From CALZFJ01 sp964459845 (GTDB lineage: Bacteria; Bacteroidota; Bacteroidia; Bacteroidales; Muribaculaceae), in the NCBI GenBank assembly GCA_964459845.1, contig CAYWOC010000004.1:1-64000 (forward strand): DNA of 64,000 nucleotides. Reading direction: 5' to 3'. Shown here piece by piece: positions 8,674 to 17,586 of the stretch. The position numbers and the translations under genes are program-made. The notes under the pieces are model-generated. The model searched no databases, had not been told where the DNA came from, and was given only the letters and a program-made list of their open reading frames with translations. How positions within the stretch are numbered: the stretch's first letter is position 1; the number at the start of each line of letters is the position of its first letter.

Positions 8674-8995
8674 TCTCCCCACCGAAGACAACCGAAGATT
8701 TGCTCAGAGATAGAAACAATGCTCTCCAAATACAATTGAGCCTTTTGCCCTATCATTTATTATCAACCCACGTTTTTCTCACAAGGTTACAAGCTCTCGT
8801 GGTGTTTTGTAATCTTTTCCAAAATTTCTCTTTGCCATAGACTATAAATTAAGCATTGTAAAGAGGCTCGGCTATAACTAACGTTGCAAACGTTACGAAT
8901 AATCATTTATAGCACAAACTTTTCCAAATAAAAAGATCTTATATAAAAGCACGGCTATTTCATTTATCCATTTCAACAGCTCCAGCAGCACCCCC

Positions 8996-9106
8996 GAGGA
9001 GGCGACGCATTCCTGCGTCGTCATGACAACCGTCATCTACAGCCACGCTGCTATAACATCCACTATGCCGCTGTTACCACTGCAACGCAGGAATGCGTTG
9101 CCTCCT
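8996..9106. repeat. GGCGACGCA hairpin repeat, paired copy
   Basis: The left unit (8996-9023) has arms GGCGACGCA and TGCGTCGTC around TTCC. An inverted partner, GCAACGCAGGAATGCGTTGC plus CTCC, lies at 9083-9106, so the pair forms an element of about 110 bp with inverted ends. The inner sequence shares GCCGCTGTTACC with the element at 11663-11796. Confidence 0.7.
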
Positions 9107-9173
9107 ATCACAAACACAACGGGGGGCAGACGAGCCTCCAAGCTCTTCTGCCCCCATAATGATAATTCCACCC

Positions 9174-9201
9174 GAGGAGACGACACATCCTTGCGTCGCC
9201 A
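9174..9201 (+). repeat. GGCGACGCA hairpin repeat, copy 4
   Basis: GAGGAGACGACACATCC followed by TTGCGTCGCC. The two arms still pair, with mismatches. It lies just past the 3' end of the LRR gene. Apart from the small RNA and the repeats, the 8674-9228 stretch shows nothing. Confidence 0.6.
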
Positions 9202-9228
9202 TGATATCTGCCTCGCTGTGTGACGGCT

Positions 9229-11259
9229 TTACTGCACTGCCACTTTCTGCACCTTGCCGGCTATGCTGACTATATAAATGCCCCGACGTGGCACGACAAT
9301 GCTGTGCGACTTGCCTTTATACACAAGCTCGCCGCCGATGCCATACACTTCCACAACTGCGCCCTCGGCATCTTCGCCTGTGACGGCTATCTCGCTGCCG
9401 ACAACCGCCACCTTCACGTCTGCCTTGTCTGCCACCACGTCATCAACGCCCGCTCTAATCGGTCTAAAACGTCTCCACTGCTCAGCACTCCAATAGGCAT
9501 CAACGCATCCTTCCGGCACCACAAGCTCACAAATATCAGTATAAACATACTTAAAGACATCTTCCTCACATACTGGCGGAACCATCGGCCATGCCTCTAT
9601 TCTATCCAAGCCGCCACAGTCTCTAAATGCTTCCTCTCCAATACATTTCACTGAACGGCCTATTACACAAGTTCTCAGTTTGGAACAGCCACGAAATGCA
9701 CTCTTTCCGATACCTTTCACTGAACTTGGAATCTTCACACTTGTCAAGCCATTGCAAAATATGAATATGCTATCACCGATGCTCGTTAGTGAATTCGGTA
9801 TCGCCACACTCGTCAGCCCACTGCATCGCATAAATGCACAATCCCCAACACTCGTTACCGAACTCGGTATCTCCACACTCTTTATACCTTTCCATCCCGC
9901 ATATGCTCCACAGCCAATTTTTGTCGCAGTATTTGGAATAACCAAATTATCTTTTATTTCCTCTCCATTCAAATACAGATGCTGTGCATAATACAATAGA
10001 TTCGAACCATCAGCAAAATATCCGTCATCGTCCTTTCCATGTTCTATCATGCTCCATGCAGCCAAATCTGTTATATCAACTCTTGTCAAGCTTTCACATC
10101 CTGCAAATGCCCTATTCCCGATGCTCGTTATCGAGCTTGGAATCTTTATACTTGTTATACCTTTCCATCCCATATATGCACCACTGCCAATTCTTGACAC
10201 AGTATTTGGAATAACCAAATCCCCTTTAACTTCCACTCCATTCAAATACAGATGCTGCGCACAATACAATGGATTCGAAGATGCATATAAATTTCCTTCA
10301 ATGTCCTTCCCATACTCTATCATGCTCCACGCAGCCAAATCTGTTATATCAACTCTTGTCAAGCTTTCACATCCTGCAAATGCCCCATTCCCAATACTCG
10401 TTACCGAGCTCGGTATCGATACGCTCGTAATGCCGCTATAATAAAATACAAAATCTCCGATGCTCGTTACTGAACTCGGAATCGACACGCTCGTCAAGTT
10501 GCGGCAGCTTGAGAATGTCCAATTCCCGATACTCGTTACTGAATTCGGTATCTCAACGCTCGTCAAGCTGCTGCATCCACTGAATGCACTATTACCGATG
10601 CTCGTTACTGAACTCGGAATCTCAGCGATCGCCAAGCTGCTGCATCCACTGAATGCACTATTACCGATGCTCGTTACTGAATTTGGCATCTCAACGATCG
10701 CCAAGCTGCTGCATCCTGAGAATGCGCTATTCCCAATGCTCTTCACTAAATTTGGAATCTTTATACTCGTCAGGCTGCTGCATCCTGAGAATACGCTATT
10801 CCCGATGCTCGTTACTGAACTTGGTATCACCACGCTTGTCAAGCTGCGGCAATACATGAATGCACCATCCTCGATGCTTGTCACAGAACTTGGTATCACT
10901 ATGCTCGTCAGGTTGCTGCATTTATAAAATGCACTATTCCCGATGCTCGTTACCGAATTCGGTATAACCACGCTCGTCAGTCCACTGCATCCTTGAAATG
11001 TATAATCCCCGATGCTTGTAATTCCATCTCCTATACTTACAGTTTTTATCAAATTTTCACAATCTTTCCATGGGCCACGACCGTAGAGATAATCACCCAT
11101 CGGTCCGCTGCCAGTCAGCACCAAATTTCCGTCATCGTCAAGCGTCCATGTGATGTTGTCGCCACACTTTCCCGAACTGGCGGCAAGCACTGTGCCACTC
11201 GTCAGCAGAGACAGCAGCACCACTGCCATCGCCATTATCATTCTCATTCTTTTCTTCAT
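9229..11259 (-). CDS. BspA-like leucine-rich-repeat surface protein
   Basis: 676 residues. A signal peptide (MKKRMRMIMAM..., cleaved after about residue 26) is followed by a short head with DDDGNLVLTGSGPMGDY. About 17 or more LRR_5 repeats of 23 residues follow, of the form GCSSLTSVEIPNSVTSIGNSAF, interrupted by two near-duplicate islands beginning LTRVDITDLAAWSMIE. The final 60 residues (VEVYGIGGELVYKGKSHSI, then a GIYIVSI strand) resemble a type IX secretion C-terminal sorting domain. Such proteins are cell-surface adhesins or binding proteins; the ligand is unknown. The ATG at 11259 fits the signal peptide. DNA repeats of about 69 bp make length variation likely. Confidence 0.85.
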   Translation of the reverse strand: MKKRMRMIMAMAVVLLSLLTSGTVLAASSGKCGDNITWTLDDDGNLVLTGSGPMGDYLYGRGPWKDCENLIKTVSIGDGITSIGDYTFQGCSGLTSVVIPNSVTSIGNSAFYKCSNLTSIVIPSSVTSIEDGAFMYCRSLTSVVIPSSVTSIGNSVFSGCSSLTSIKIPNLVKSIGNSAFSGCSSLAIVEMPNSVTSIGNSAFSGCSSLAIAEIPSSVTSIGNSAFSGCSSLTSVEIPNSVTSIGNWTFSSCRNLTSVSIPSSVTSIGDFVFYYSGITSVSIPSSVTSIGNGAFAGCESLTRVDITDLAAWSMIEYGKDIEGNLYASSNPLYCAQHLYLNGVEVKGDLVIPNTVSRIGSGAYMGWKGITSIKIPSSITSIGNRAFAGCESLTRVDITDLAAWSMIEHGKDDDGYFADGSNLLYYAQHLYLNGEEIKDNLVIPNTATKIGCGAYAGWKGIKSVEIPSSVTSVGDCAFMRCSGLTSVAIPNSLTSIGDSIFIFCNGLTSVKIPSSVKGIGKSAFRGCSKLRTCVIGRSVKCIGEEAFRDCGGLDRIEAWPMVPPVCEEDVFKYVYTDICELVVPEGCVDAYWSAEQWRRFRPIRAGVDDVVADKADVKVAVVGSEIAVTGEDAEGAVVEVYGIGGELVYKGKSHSIVVPRRGIYIVSIAGKVQKVAVQ

Positions 11260-11279
11260 GCCTTTATAATTTATGTTAT

Positions 11280-11462
11280 TTATTTGCAATTTATCTGCAT
11301 AGACACCAACAGTTTCGCCCATTCATCAGCATTCAGACTTTCAAAAGGCAATACCACGTTCAATACATTACAGAGCAGAATTTTGTTGTGATAATACTCC
11401 AGTCCCGAAATCTTTACGGCAGCCGCCGTGAGGCATGGTAAATTAATTGTCTTGGCAACCAT
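11280..11462 (-). CDS. Possible 60-residue small protein upstream of the LRR gene
   Basis: An ATG frame of 60 codons ends 20 bp before the LRR start, in the same direction. The sequence is protein-like rather than low-complexity, with an acidic/tryptophan motif LNADEWAKLL near the C terminus. It has no signal peptide and I recognise no family. The spacing suggests co-transcription with the LRR gene. It could still be a chance frame. Confidence 0.4.
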   Translation of the reverse strand: MVAKTINLPCLTAAAVKISGLEYYHNKILLCNVLNVVLPFESLNADEWAKLLVSMQINCK

Positions 11463-11662
11463 AGTTAAAAAATTTAGGTTTATAATTCAATATGTCGTTC
11501 AGTCATGCTCCGCAATATGCATTCGATGCACTCAGACAGGCAAATGTTTATTTATCACAAAAGTAAAAAATACAAGCATCATTTCTCTCGTCCTCCTATT
11601 TAAAAAATATTAAATCTCCAGCAAAACATATTTTCCCTCGCACAATTGACCTCTACTACCCT

Positions 11663-11796
11663 AAGGAGGCGACGCATCCCTGCGTCGCCAACGACAACCG
11701 CCACACAGCACTATGTGCCTTTCCGCAACAAACTCTCCACAGCTTCCATCCCCTCCGCCGCTGTCACCGCTGCAACGCAGGGATGTGTTGCCTCCT
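11663..11796. repeat. GGCGACGCA hairpin repeat, best paired copy
   Basis: At 11668-11689 the arms GGCGACGCA and TGCGTCGCC are perfect complements around TCCC. An inverted partner (GCAACGCAGGGATGTGTTGC plus CTCC) ends at 11796. The inner sequence ends GCCGCTGTCACC, like the element at 8996-9106. The rest of 11463-12023 contains two small hairpins around CCGCAAGTTTTGCGG (about 11858-11900) and the terminator at 11912-11956. Confidence 0.7.
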
Positions 11797-11911
11797 ACCA
11801 ATACTAAACAAACCGTGCTGCCTCCACCCCAAATACCAGAAACGCCCAGCTATTCTCCGCAAGTTTTGCGGAGAATAATGCAGATAATCTCCGCAAAACT
11901 TGCAGAACTAC

Positions 11912-11956
11912 AAAAAAAGGCAATGACCTCACACCGACTGATGCGAGGTCATTGCC
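11912..11956 (-). terminator. Terminator of the pyrE operon
   Basis: On the minus strand GGCAATGACCTC (11945-11956 complement) pairs perfectly with GAGGTCATTGCC (11919-11930 complement), followed by seven T (11912-11918). It lies about 65 bp past the stop of the START-like gene. Confidence 0.85.
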
Positions 11957-12023
11957 TTCATAAAGTTGATAATATCCTAAAATTATGGATTTAGGGAGTG
12001 CCACTGCACACCGAAAATGGCTA

Positions 12024-12458
12024 CTACAACTGACTGTAAGGAAGCACAGCGAGCAGCTCGCCAAACTTCTTCGCGCCCTCGGTCAATGGCTTTTCCACCA
12101 TCGGGCGGATAAACATGTTCAGCTCCATCTGAAGCTCGGCAACAGCCTTGGTGATGTTGTCGTCAATCTTCTCAAGATTGATTACCGCCTTCATTGGAAT
12201 AGGCGATGTCACAGCCGAATACACAATCTTCGACAGCTCCACGCGCTCCACTATCTTCAGCGTCATCTTCCCTATTGGATTGGCATTGAACGATATGGAG
12301 TCGGCATCAAATTCTATACCGTCTATTTTCTCTTTCACTTCGGCAGGTATATTGCCAATGTTCTCTATGTTTTTAAGAGTTGCGGGGGTCGACAACTTGC
12401 CATACACATTCTCAACGGCAGCATTTATAGTAACGACATCGCTCTTAAATGTATCCAT
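12024..12458 (-). CDS. SRPBCC (START-like) domain protein
   Basis: 144 residues, soluble, no signal peptide. The pattern (ESDVVTINAAVENVYGKLSTPATL-like start, a central beta-rich region, and a long C-terminal helix with FIRPMVEKPLTEGAKKF) fits small SRPBCC/START-like proteins that enclose a hydrophobic ligand. The ligand is unknown. It lies 55 bp downstream of pyrE and before the terminator at 11912-11956, so it is the second gene of that operon, an arrangement seen in other Bacteroidales. Confidence 0.7.
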   Translation of the reverse strand: MDTFKSDVVTINAAVENVYGKLSTPATLKNIENIGNIPAEVKEKIDGIEFDADSISFNANPIGKMTLKIVERVELSKIVYSAVTSPIPMKAVINLEKIDDNITKAVAELQMELNMFIRPMVEKPLTEGAKKFGELLAVLPYSQL

Positions 12459-12513
12459 AATCTTCTATTATTCTATATAAAAAATATGTTTTGTCTGTGT
12501 GTCACAAGATGAA

Positions 12514-13170
12514 TCATTCCACCACCGAATTGTCGATGTTTGGAGCCCAGTTTGCAGGATCTTTGCGCCATTCCTTCAATGCCTCTATATCCTCCTCCTT
12601 GATGTACTTGATTTCAAGTGCAGCCTCAAGCATCGCCGAGTAGTTGCTTATAGTGCGCAGCTCCACACCCGCTTCCTTGAATTTGCGGGTAGCGATAGGG
12701 AATTCATATGTGAAGATGGCTGCCATGCCGGCAATCTCACCGCCAGCGTTGCGAATAGCCTCACAAGCCTTCAAGCTGCTGCCGCCAGTAGATACCAAGT
12801 CTTCAATCACCACCACGCGCTGTCCGGCCTTCAGGTTTCCTTCTATCAAGTTCTCAAGTCCGTGATCCTTTGGGCTTGAACGCACATAAATGTAAGGCAG
12901 TCCGAGGGTATCGGCGACCAATGCACCTTGGGCGATAGCTCCTGTAGCCACACCAGCTATCACATCCACATCCTTGAAGTATTCCATCACTATGCGGCTA
13001 AGCTCCACCTTTATGAAGTTTCTCACGTCGGGATACGACAATGTCTTGCGGTTGTCGGTATAGATTGGTGAGTTCCAGCCAGATGACCATACAAAAGGAT
13101 TTTCTGGTTGCAATTGGATTGCGCTGATGTTCAATAGCTTTTCAGCGAGTAAGCGATCTACATGTTTCAT
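12514..13170 (-). CDS. pyrE: Orotate phosphoribosyltransferase
   Basis: 218 residues, normal length. It converts orotate and PRPP to orotidine 5'-phosphate in de novo pyrimidine synthesis, in the cytoplasm. The PRPP-binding loop VVVIEDLVSTGGSS and the upstream ATGAIAQGALVADTLGLPYIYVR core are clear, and SSGWNSPIYTDNRK near the N terminus is typical. The start at 13170 gives the family N terminus (MKHVDRLLAEKLL); a further ATG upstream would overlap the promoter. It is first in an operon with the START-like gene. Confidence 0.95.
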   Translation of the reverse strand: MKHVDRLLAEKLLNISAIQLQPENPFVWSSGWNSPIYTDNRKTLSYPDVRNFIKVELSRIVMEYFKDVDVIAGVATGAIAQGALVADTLGLPYIYVRSSPKDHGLENLIEGNLKAGQRVVVIEDLVSTGGSSLKACEAIRNAGGEIAGMAAIFTYEFPIATRKFKEAGVELRTISNYSAMLEAALEIKYIKEEDIEALKEWRKDPANWAPNIDNSVVE

Positions 13171-13196
13171 TTCTTGCAGTGTTTTTATTATTTCTG

Positions 13197-13228
13197 CAAA
13201 ATTACGCAAAATAATTGCGAATATGAAA
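13197..13228 (-). promoter_or_regulatory. pyrE promoter
   Basis: On the minus strand, TTTC (13225-13228), 20 bases, TAATTTTG (13197-13204). The predicted start is near 13190, giving a leader of about 20 nt before the pyrE ATG. Confidence 0.55.
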
Positions 13229-13295
13229 CTTTTTCAGCGATTTTCTGTAGCCTATTTTCACATCCACAAATTTATTATTTTGCCTTAAATTTGAG

Positions 13296-14180
13296 TTATT
13301 TCGCTGCTTCGGCTGGAGCAGACACTGTTGAAGCATCTACAGACGAAGCTGCCGCAGAAGCCTTCTTCTTGTGTAGCGGCAAGGTGTAGTATATCGAGAA
13401 GCCGCCTGTCACGGCACCTTTGCGAGAACCATAGCCGGGAATATACCACGGGTCTGAGTTGGGATTGCTCTTGCAGTTGAAAATAAAGTGGTATTTGAAA
13501 GCCCATCCCGCCGACAGGTTGCCGAAGAGCTTCACTCTCACAGCCAGCAGCAGCTCGCCCCATGAGGCGTGCGAACGCTGGTCGAGTATGTCGAATGTCT
13601 TCGACTGGTCCCAATATCCATTATGCACCGTTACATCCTTTATATCGTAGCCGAAGCTGCTGTAGCCGGCTCGGAATCCGAGCATAGCCACATAGTCGGG
13701 CGAACTGTTGAATTTGAAATTATAGTTCAGTCCCACCTTGCCATATAGCGCAAGTTTGCCCTTATAGGTGAAATTCATGTCTTCGGGAGTGTTGTCTGCC
13801 CACCCCACACCGAGCTCTATGGCCGGGATAAAGCGATTCCACAGACTAAGTTCTGCCGAGAAGTCGATTCCTCCATATTTCTGTCCGAGCAGCCGCATCA
13901 CAGGATCCCACAGATTGGCGCCTACAATCACACTCGTCAGCCGCGGATACAGCATCTTCCGCGTCTTAAGCGTATCCGCTTTAATCGCCACGCTGTCGGC
14001 AATTATCGAGTCGCCCACTATCAACAAGCCTTTGGCTTTCAGCTCTTTCTTTTTCTGCTTCAGCTCCTCAGCGGTCATTGTGCGGTTAGTGCTGCGTTCC
14101 ACAGGTGTGACACGCCGCTGCGCCACCGCCACCGATGCCGCCATCACCACAAGCAATATTATTGAACGGATTCTTTTCAT
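13296..14180 (-). CDS. DUF6048-like outer-membrane beta-barrel protein
   Basis: 294 residues with a signal peptide (cleavage near VAVAQ, about residue 20). A Lys/Glu-rich segment follows (EELKQKKKELKAKG), then a run of alternating strands ending in aromatic residues, typical of a small outer-membrane barrel. The block LWDPVMRLLGQKYGGIDFSAELSLWNRFIPAIELGVG fits the family often found beside a DUF6452 gene in Bacteroidales. The role is unknown. It is the last gene of a leftward run from 16250. Confidence 0.65.
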   Translation of the reverse strand: MKRIRSIILLVVMAASVAVAQRRVTPVERSTNRTMTAEELKQKKKELKAKGLLIVGDSIIADSVAIKADTLKTRKMLYPRLTSVIVGANLWDPVMRLLGQKYGGIDFSAELSLWNRFIPAIELGVGWADNTPEDMNFTYKGKLALYGKVGLNYNFKFNSSPDYVAMLGFRAGYSSFGYDIKDVTVHNGYWDQSKTFDILDQRSHASWGELLLAVRVKLFGNLSAGWAFKYHFIFNCKSNPNSDPWYIPGYGSRKGAVTGGFSIYYTLPLHKKKASAAASSVDASTVSAPAEAAK

Positions 14181-14206
14181 ATCTCATATCGCGCTGCCGC
14201 CAGCCG

Positions 14207-14716
14207 TTAATTGCCCGACGCTGTGCGCACATATATCTTTATATTCTCCACATTGGCATTCGTGATGCGGTCAGTGGCAAAAGCCACCGAATCAACAATA
14301 TGCCGCGTCCATGTGTAATCTTTTATATCGAAGAAAAACATAGCCCCACATTCGTCCGACACGAAATATGGCACCGCATCATAGTTGATTGTGATAGTGT
14401 CGTTAAGCCGCTCGTCGGCAAGTGCCTTTTGGTCGTAGTGCAGCACATATCGCACCGAGCCATGCTCCAAGTCGAATGGCATATACACTTGGCTAACGGC
14501 AGTTCCGCACCTCACCATCATCGAGTCGCCCGGCACATCCACGGCATACACCGAAATGGAGTCGAGCGACACCTTCGACTTCGATGAAGCCGAATAGAAG
14601 CCGGCAAGCGGCAGGCTACTCTGGTTGTCGAGGCAACCGCTGGTGTTGCATCCTGCCGCCACAAGCATCAGCGCAAACAGTACTGATATGTATCGTCGTG
14701 TCCTCTCCATCATCAT
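14207..14716 (-). CDS. DUF6452-like lipoprotein
   Basis: 169 residues from the ATG at 14716, or 167 from the third of three adjacent ATG codons. Lipobox LVAAGC near residue 21 marks it as a lipoprotein. The motif CNTSGCLDNQSSLPLAGFY just after it is typical of the DUF6452 family, which accompanies DUF6048. The function is unknown; a partner role in envelope assembly is inference. It begins 16 bp after the glycosyltransferase stop. An earlier ATG at 14749 would overlap that gene and is less likely. Confidence 0.65.
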   Translation of the reverse strand: MMMERTRRYISVLFALMLVAAGCNTSGCLDNQSSLPLAGFYSASSKSKVSLDSISVYAVDVPGDSMMVRCGTAVSQVYMPFDLEHGSVRYVLHYDQKALADERLNDTITINYDAVPYFVSDECGAMFFFDIKDYTWTRHIVDSVAFATDRITNANVENIKIYVRTASGN

Positions 14717-14732
14717 CGAGCTTTCTGAATCT

Positions 14733-15686
14733 TTACAGAATCTCTTCATCTATCTCATAATGATTGCGGTCGGTGGCATGGCGACACACAAGCTCGCCCA
14801 CGAAGCCGGCAAGGAATAATTGTGTGCCAAGTATCATTGCCGTGAGCGACAAGTAGAAGTACGGCGAATCGGTGACGAGGATGTAGTGGTTGCCGGCATG
14901 CATATTATACAGTTTTATTGCCCCAACAGCTATCACCGAGATGAAGCCGAGAAGGAACATCAGCGAGCCGAGCAGACCGAAGAAGTGCATAGGTTTCACA
15001 CCGAATTTCGACAGAAACCACAGCGTGCCGAGGTCGAGGTAGCCATTCACGAAACGGCTCATTCCGAACTTCGACGAGCCATATTTCCGTGCTTGATGAT
15101 GCACCACCTTCTCGCCTATCTTCTTGAAGCCGGCATTCTTGGCAAGATATGGTATATAGCGGTGCATGTCGCCATACACCTCGATATGCTCCACCACCTT
15201 GCGCTTATAAGCCTTCAGTCCGCAGTTGAAGTCATGCAGATTCTTGATTCCGCTCACCTTGCGGGCTGTGGCGTTGAAGAGCTTGGTCGGTATGGTTTTG
15301 CTGAGCGGGTCATAGCGTTTCTTTTTCCACCCGCTCACGAGGTCGTAACCATCGTCCATTATCATCTTGTACAGCCCAGGTATCTCGTCGGGACTATCTT
15401 GCAAATCGGCATCCATCGTGATTACCACATCGCCTTTCACATGCGAGAAGCCTGTGTTAAGCGCAGGCGACTTGCCATAGTTGCGGCGGAAACAGATGCC
15501 CTTCACGCAGTCGTTCTTGGCGCGCAAAGTCTTAATCACATCCCATGAATTGTCGGTGCTGCCGTCGTTCACAAAGATTATCTCATAAGTGAATTTGTTT
15601 TCGCGCATCACTCGCTCTATCCACTCAGTCAACTCGGGCAACGACTCTGCCTCGTTATATAATGGAACTACTACCGATATATCCAT
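14733..15686 (-). CDS. Family 2 glycosyltransferase, polyprenyl-phosphate type
   Basis: 317 residues. The GT-A domain opens with VVVPLYNEAESLPEL and has the metal-binding DADLQD motif near residue 93 and an NDGSTDNSW block near 40. Two C-terminal membrane segments (about 230-255 and 275-300) match DPM1/GtrB-like enzymes that move a sugar from a nucleotide donor to undecaprenyl phosphate at the inner membrane. The sugar is not predictable. It lies 24 bp from the DUF4199 gene upstream, a conserved Bacteroidales pairing. Confidence 0.85.
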   Translation of the reverse strand: MDISVVVPLYNEAESLPELTEWIERVMRENKFTYEIIFVNDGSTDNSWDVIKTLRAKNDCVKGICFRRNYGKSPALNTGFSHVKGDVVITMDADLQDSPDEIPGLYKMIMDDGYDLVSGWKKKRYDPLSKTIPTKLFNATARKVSGIKNLHDFNCGLKAYKRKVVEHIEVYGDMHRYIPYLAKNAGFKKIGEKVVHHQARKYGSSKFGMSRFVNGYLDLGTLWFLSKFGVKPMHFFGLLGSLMFLLGFISVIAVGAIKLYNMHAGNHYILVTDSPYFYLSLTAMILGTQLFLAGFVGELVCRHATDRNHYEIDEEIL

Positions 15687-15710
15687 AAAATAATATTTTA
15701 TATACGCTTT

Positions 15711-16250
15711 TTATTTTGTCTTGTCATTATTATTTTTTGTGAGGAATCTCACCACCACTCCCAGCAGCAGCGACTGTAGCGAGCCGAGAAATGTGGTGAG
15801 CAGTATCATATTCATCACGAACTCAATGGGCGACGGCAGCAATCCGCCGTCGATGGCGTGTTGCATATCGCTAAGCATTGGGTCGTTGCTCATCTCAGGC
15901 ACCTGCTTCCACACGTTTATCGCGCCCTGCACTTGGTCGTAGATGAAAGTCGGCTCAATATATTGTAGCCACACATATGTTACCGCTCCGCAAATCAGCG
16001 AGCCGCACAGCGAAATCATCAGTCCGAGCATCCAGAGTGCCGATATGTCGGCAAGGTTATCCACCTTCGTGACATAGCGGTGTTGAAACCAATACAATGC
16101 CACTGGGGGCAGCAGCAACAAGACCACCGCAAGCACCGAGACGAGCGACGATGCGCCGCTATAAATAAATGCCAGCGATATCATCGTCAGCAATACGCCA
16201 AACGACAGTCCGTCCTCAGCCCCTTGCCGATATACATTCTTTACTTCCAT
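15711..16250 (-). CDS. DUF4199 membrane protein
   Basis: 179 residues with four predicted membrane segments (about 17-35, 36-55, 68-92 and 145-165), the DUF4199 pattern. Its function is unknown. It is first in the run DUF4199, GT2, DUF6452-like, DUF6048-like. The ATG at 16250 gives the expected N terminus. A -7 box (TATCTTTG, 16255-16262) ends only 5 bases ahead of this ATG, so the mRNA may be leaderless. Confidence 0.8.
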   Translation of the reverse strand: MEVKNVYRQGAEDGLSFGVLLTMISLAFIYSGASSLVSVLAVVLLLLPPVALYWFQHRYVTKVDNLADISALWMLGLMISLCGSLICGAVTYVWLQYIEPTFIYDQVQGAINVWKQVPEMSNDPMLSDMQHAIDGGLLPSPIEFVMNMILLTTFLGSLQSLLLGVVVRFLTKNNNDKTK

Positions 16251-16254
16251 AGTG

Positions 16255-16288
16255 CAAAGATAGTGCAAATTGAACGCAAAATATCAAA
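16255..16288 (-). promoter_or_regulatory. Promoter of the DUF4199 operon
   Basis: On the minus strand, TTTG (16285-16288), 22 bases, TATCTTTG (16255-16262). The spacer shares TTGCAC next to the -7 box with the repeated promoters at 23773 and 24792. Confidence 0.55.
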
Positions 16289-16426
16289 TTTGCATGAATA
16301 TTTTGCCGAAACGACTTTAACACTGCCCTCAGCAGCATCTTTTCCGAGCCTATTTACCATAACGCCGGATTTCCGTTTTCATGCAAAACAGGTCAGCGCC
16401 CGCACGACGGCTGTTTGTGGTTCAAG

Positions 16427-16942
16427 CTAATTTGCGGCATCAACCGCCACATCGTAGCGCAGCAGACGCACCGCCACATCAAATGGCTCCGCTTTTAGCC
16501 GCGGCTTGCCGCCATAGCGGTAATAGTATCTTCTTTCTTGGTCGAATGAGCGCACCGTCACTCGTCGCATCTGCGACGGCATCACATCACACGGCACCAC
16601 CACCGTCCGCTCACATATCACATGCCCGTCAATGTCGGTATATCGCATAAGCAGCTTCACTTGTGTAATATGATATTTCGAGAGATTTTTCACAATGAAT
16701 GATTCACGCACATCGCCAGCACGCTTCTTGAAGCCGCTGAATGCCAATGTGTGGGAGCTGAAGCCGGTTAAGCTGTCGGGAATTTCGGTTGCGGTTATGC
16801 TGTCGGCTGCAATGATTGCCAATTTCCGGTTCTCGTCAGCCTGTCGCAACTTTCCGCGCGATGTGTTTATGACAGCCGACTGAGCAACCACAATCGCCAA
16901 CATAGCCCAAACGGCAAATATCGCAATCCTTGCTGTTCTCAT
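16427..16942 (-). CDS. Membrane-anchored protein of unknown function
   Basis: 171 residues. An N-terminal hydrophobic segment (about 5-22) acts as signal or anchor. The mature part looks like one beta-sandwich domain (KNLSKYHITQVKLLMRYTDIDGHVICERTVVVP). No known motif. It overlaps the end of the 16939-17586 gene by 4 bases (ATGA type), so translation is probably coupled, in an operon with the DUF3078 gene. Confidence 0.65.
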   Translation of the reverse strand: MRTARIAIFAVWAMLAIVVAQSAVINTSRGKLRQADENRKLAIIAADSITATEIPDSLTGFSSHTLAFSGFKKRAGDVRESFIVKNLSKYHITQVKLLMRYTDIDGHVICERTVVVPCDVMPSQMRRVTVRSFDQERRYYYRYGGKPRLKAEPFDVAVRLLRYDVAVDAAN

Positions 16943-17586
16943 AGATACCTCACTTCGTCATCGGAATAATTGCCCTTTGCAGGCAGCGGATAGCGTTTCT
17001 TGAATCCCACAGGCAAAGGCTCGTTCTTTATCTCGGGGGTGACAGTTATGCCGCGGAACAGAGACGGCAAAAACCGCGTGAAATTCACCCTCACCTTCAC
17101 TTTAAGTTCTTTCATTTGCTTAAAAGCAAGTGTATTGCCGGTCAGCGTGGCAACGCAATGCTGTGGCGACGACAGCTTTGCGCCATTCTGCTCGCTATAT
17201 ATCCACAGTTCATACTTGCTGTTGTCGGCACTCTCTGCCATATATCCTATCACCGTGCCGGGCAGAAGTTCAAAGTCTTCCGATTCGAGCATTACTATCC
17301 TGTGTGAGATGTGACGTGAAAACTGCGGCGACGAGAAGCGTTCTATAGCCACAGTCATCATCTCTTCACGATAGTCCCAGATGCCCTCTATCGGTTGCAG
17401 CGCAAGATGCTCCATGCGCTCCATCTGTTTGTCGATGGAATAACCGCGCAGTATCTCGGCATTATCAGGCACGCTGTTGGTGTAGTAGCCGCGCACTTCG
17501 CTGCCGACCTCTGCCGCAAGTGCCGAGACCACCGATAATGCCGCCGCTGCGAGCATTATGATGCAGCGTATTGCCACCCTTGCCAC
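16939..17586 (-). CDS. Exported protein of unknown function
   Basis: 215 residues with a signal peptide (cleavage near ALAAE, about residue 25). The start codon is GTG at 17586, overlapping the DUF3078 stop by one base (TAGTG). An ATG ten codons later is an alternative but would shorten the signal peptide. The mature protein is beta-rich, without recognised motifs. It sits between the DUF3078 gene and the 16427 gene and is translationally linked to both. Confidence 0.65.
   Translation of the reverse strand: MARVAIRCIIMLAAAALSVVSALAAEVGSEVRGYYTNSVPDNAEILRGYSIDKQMERMEHLALQPIEGIWDYREEMMTVAIERFSSPQFSRHISHRIVMLESEDFELLPGTVIGYMAESADNSKYELWIYSEQNGAKLSSPQHCVATLTGNTLAFKQMKELKVKVRVNFTRFLPSLFRGITVTPEIKNEPLPVGFKKRYPLPAKGNYSDDEVRYL

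Noticed and set aside
9680..10927. Rightward frames of 100-155 codons opposite the LRR gene, with LVTELGIDTL-like repeats
   Set aside because: They are complements of the LRR array and mirror its 69-bp periodicity. They have no promoter or ribosome-binding site of their own.
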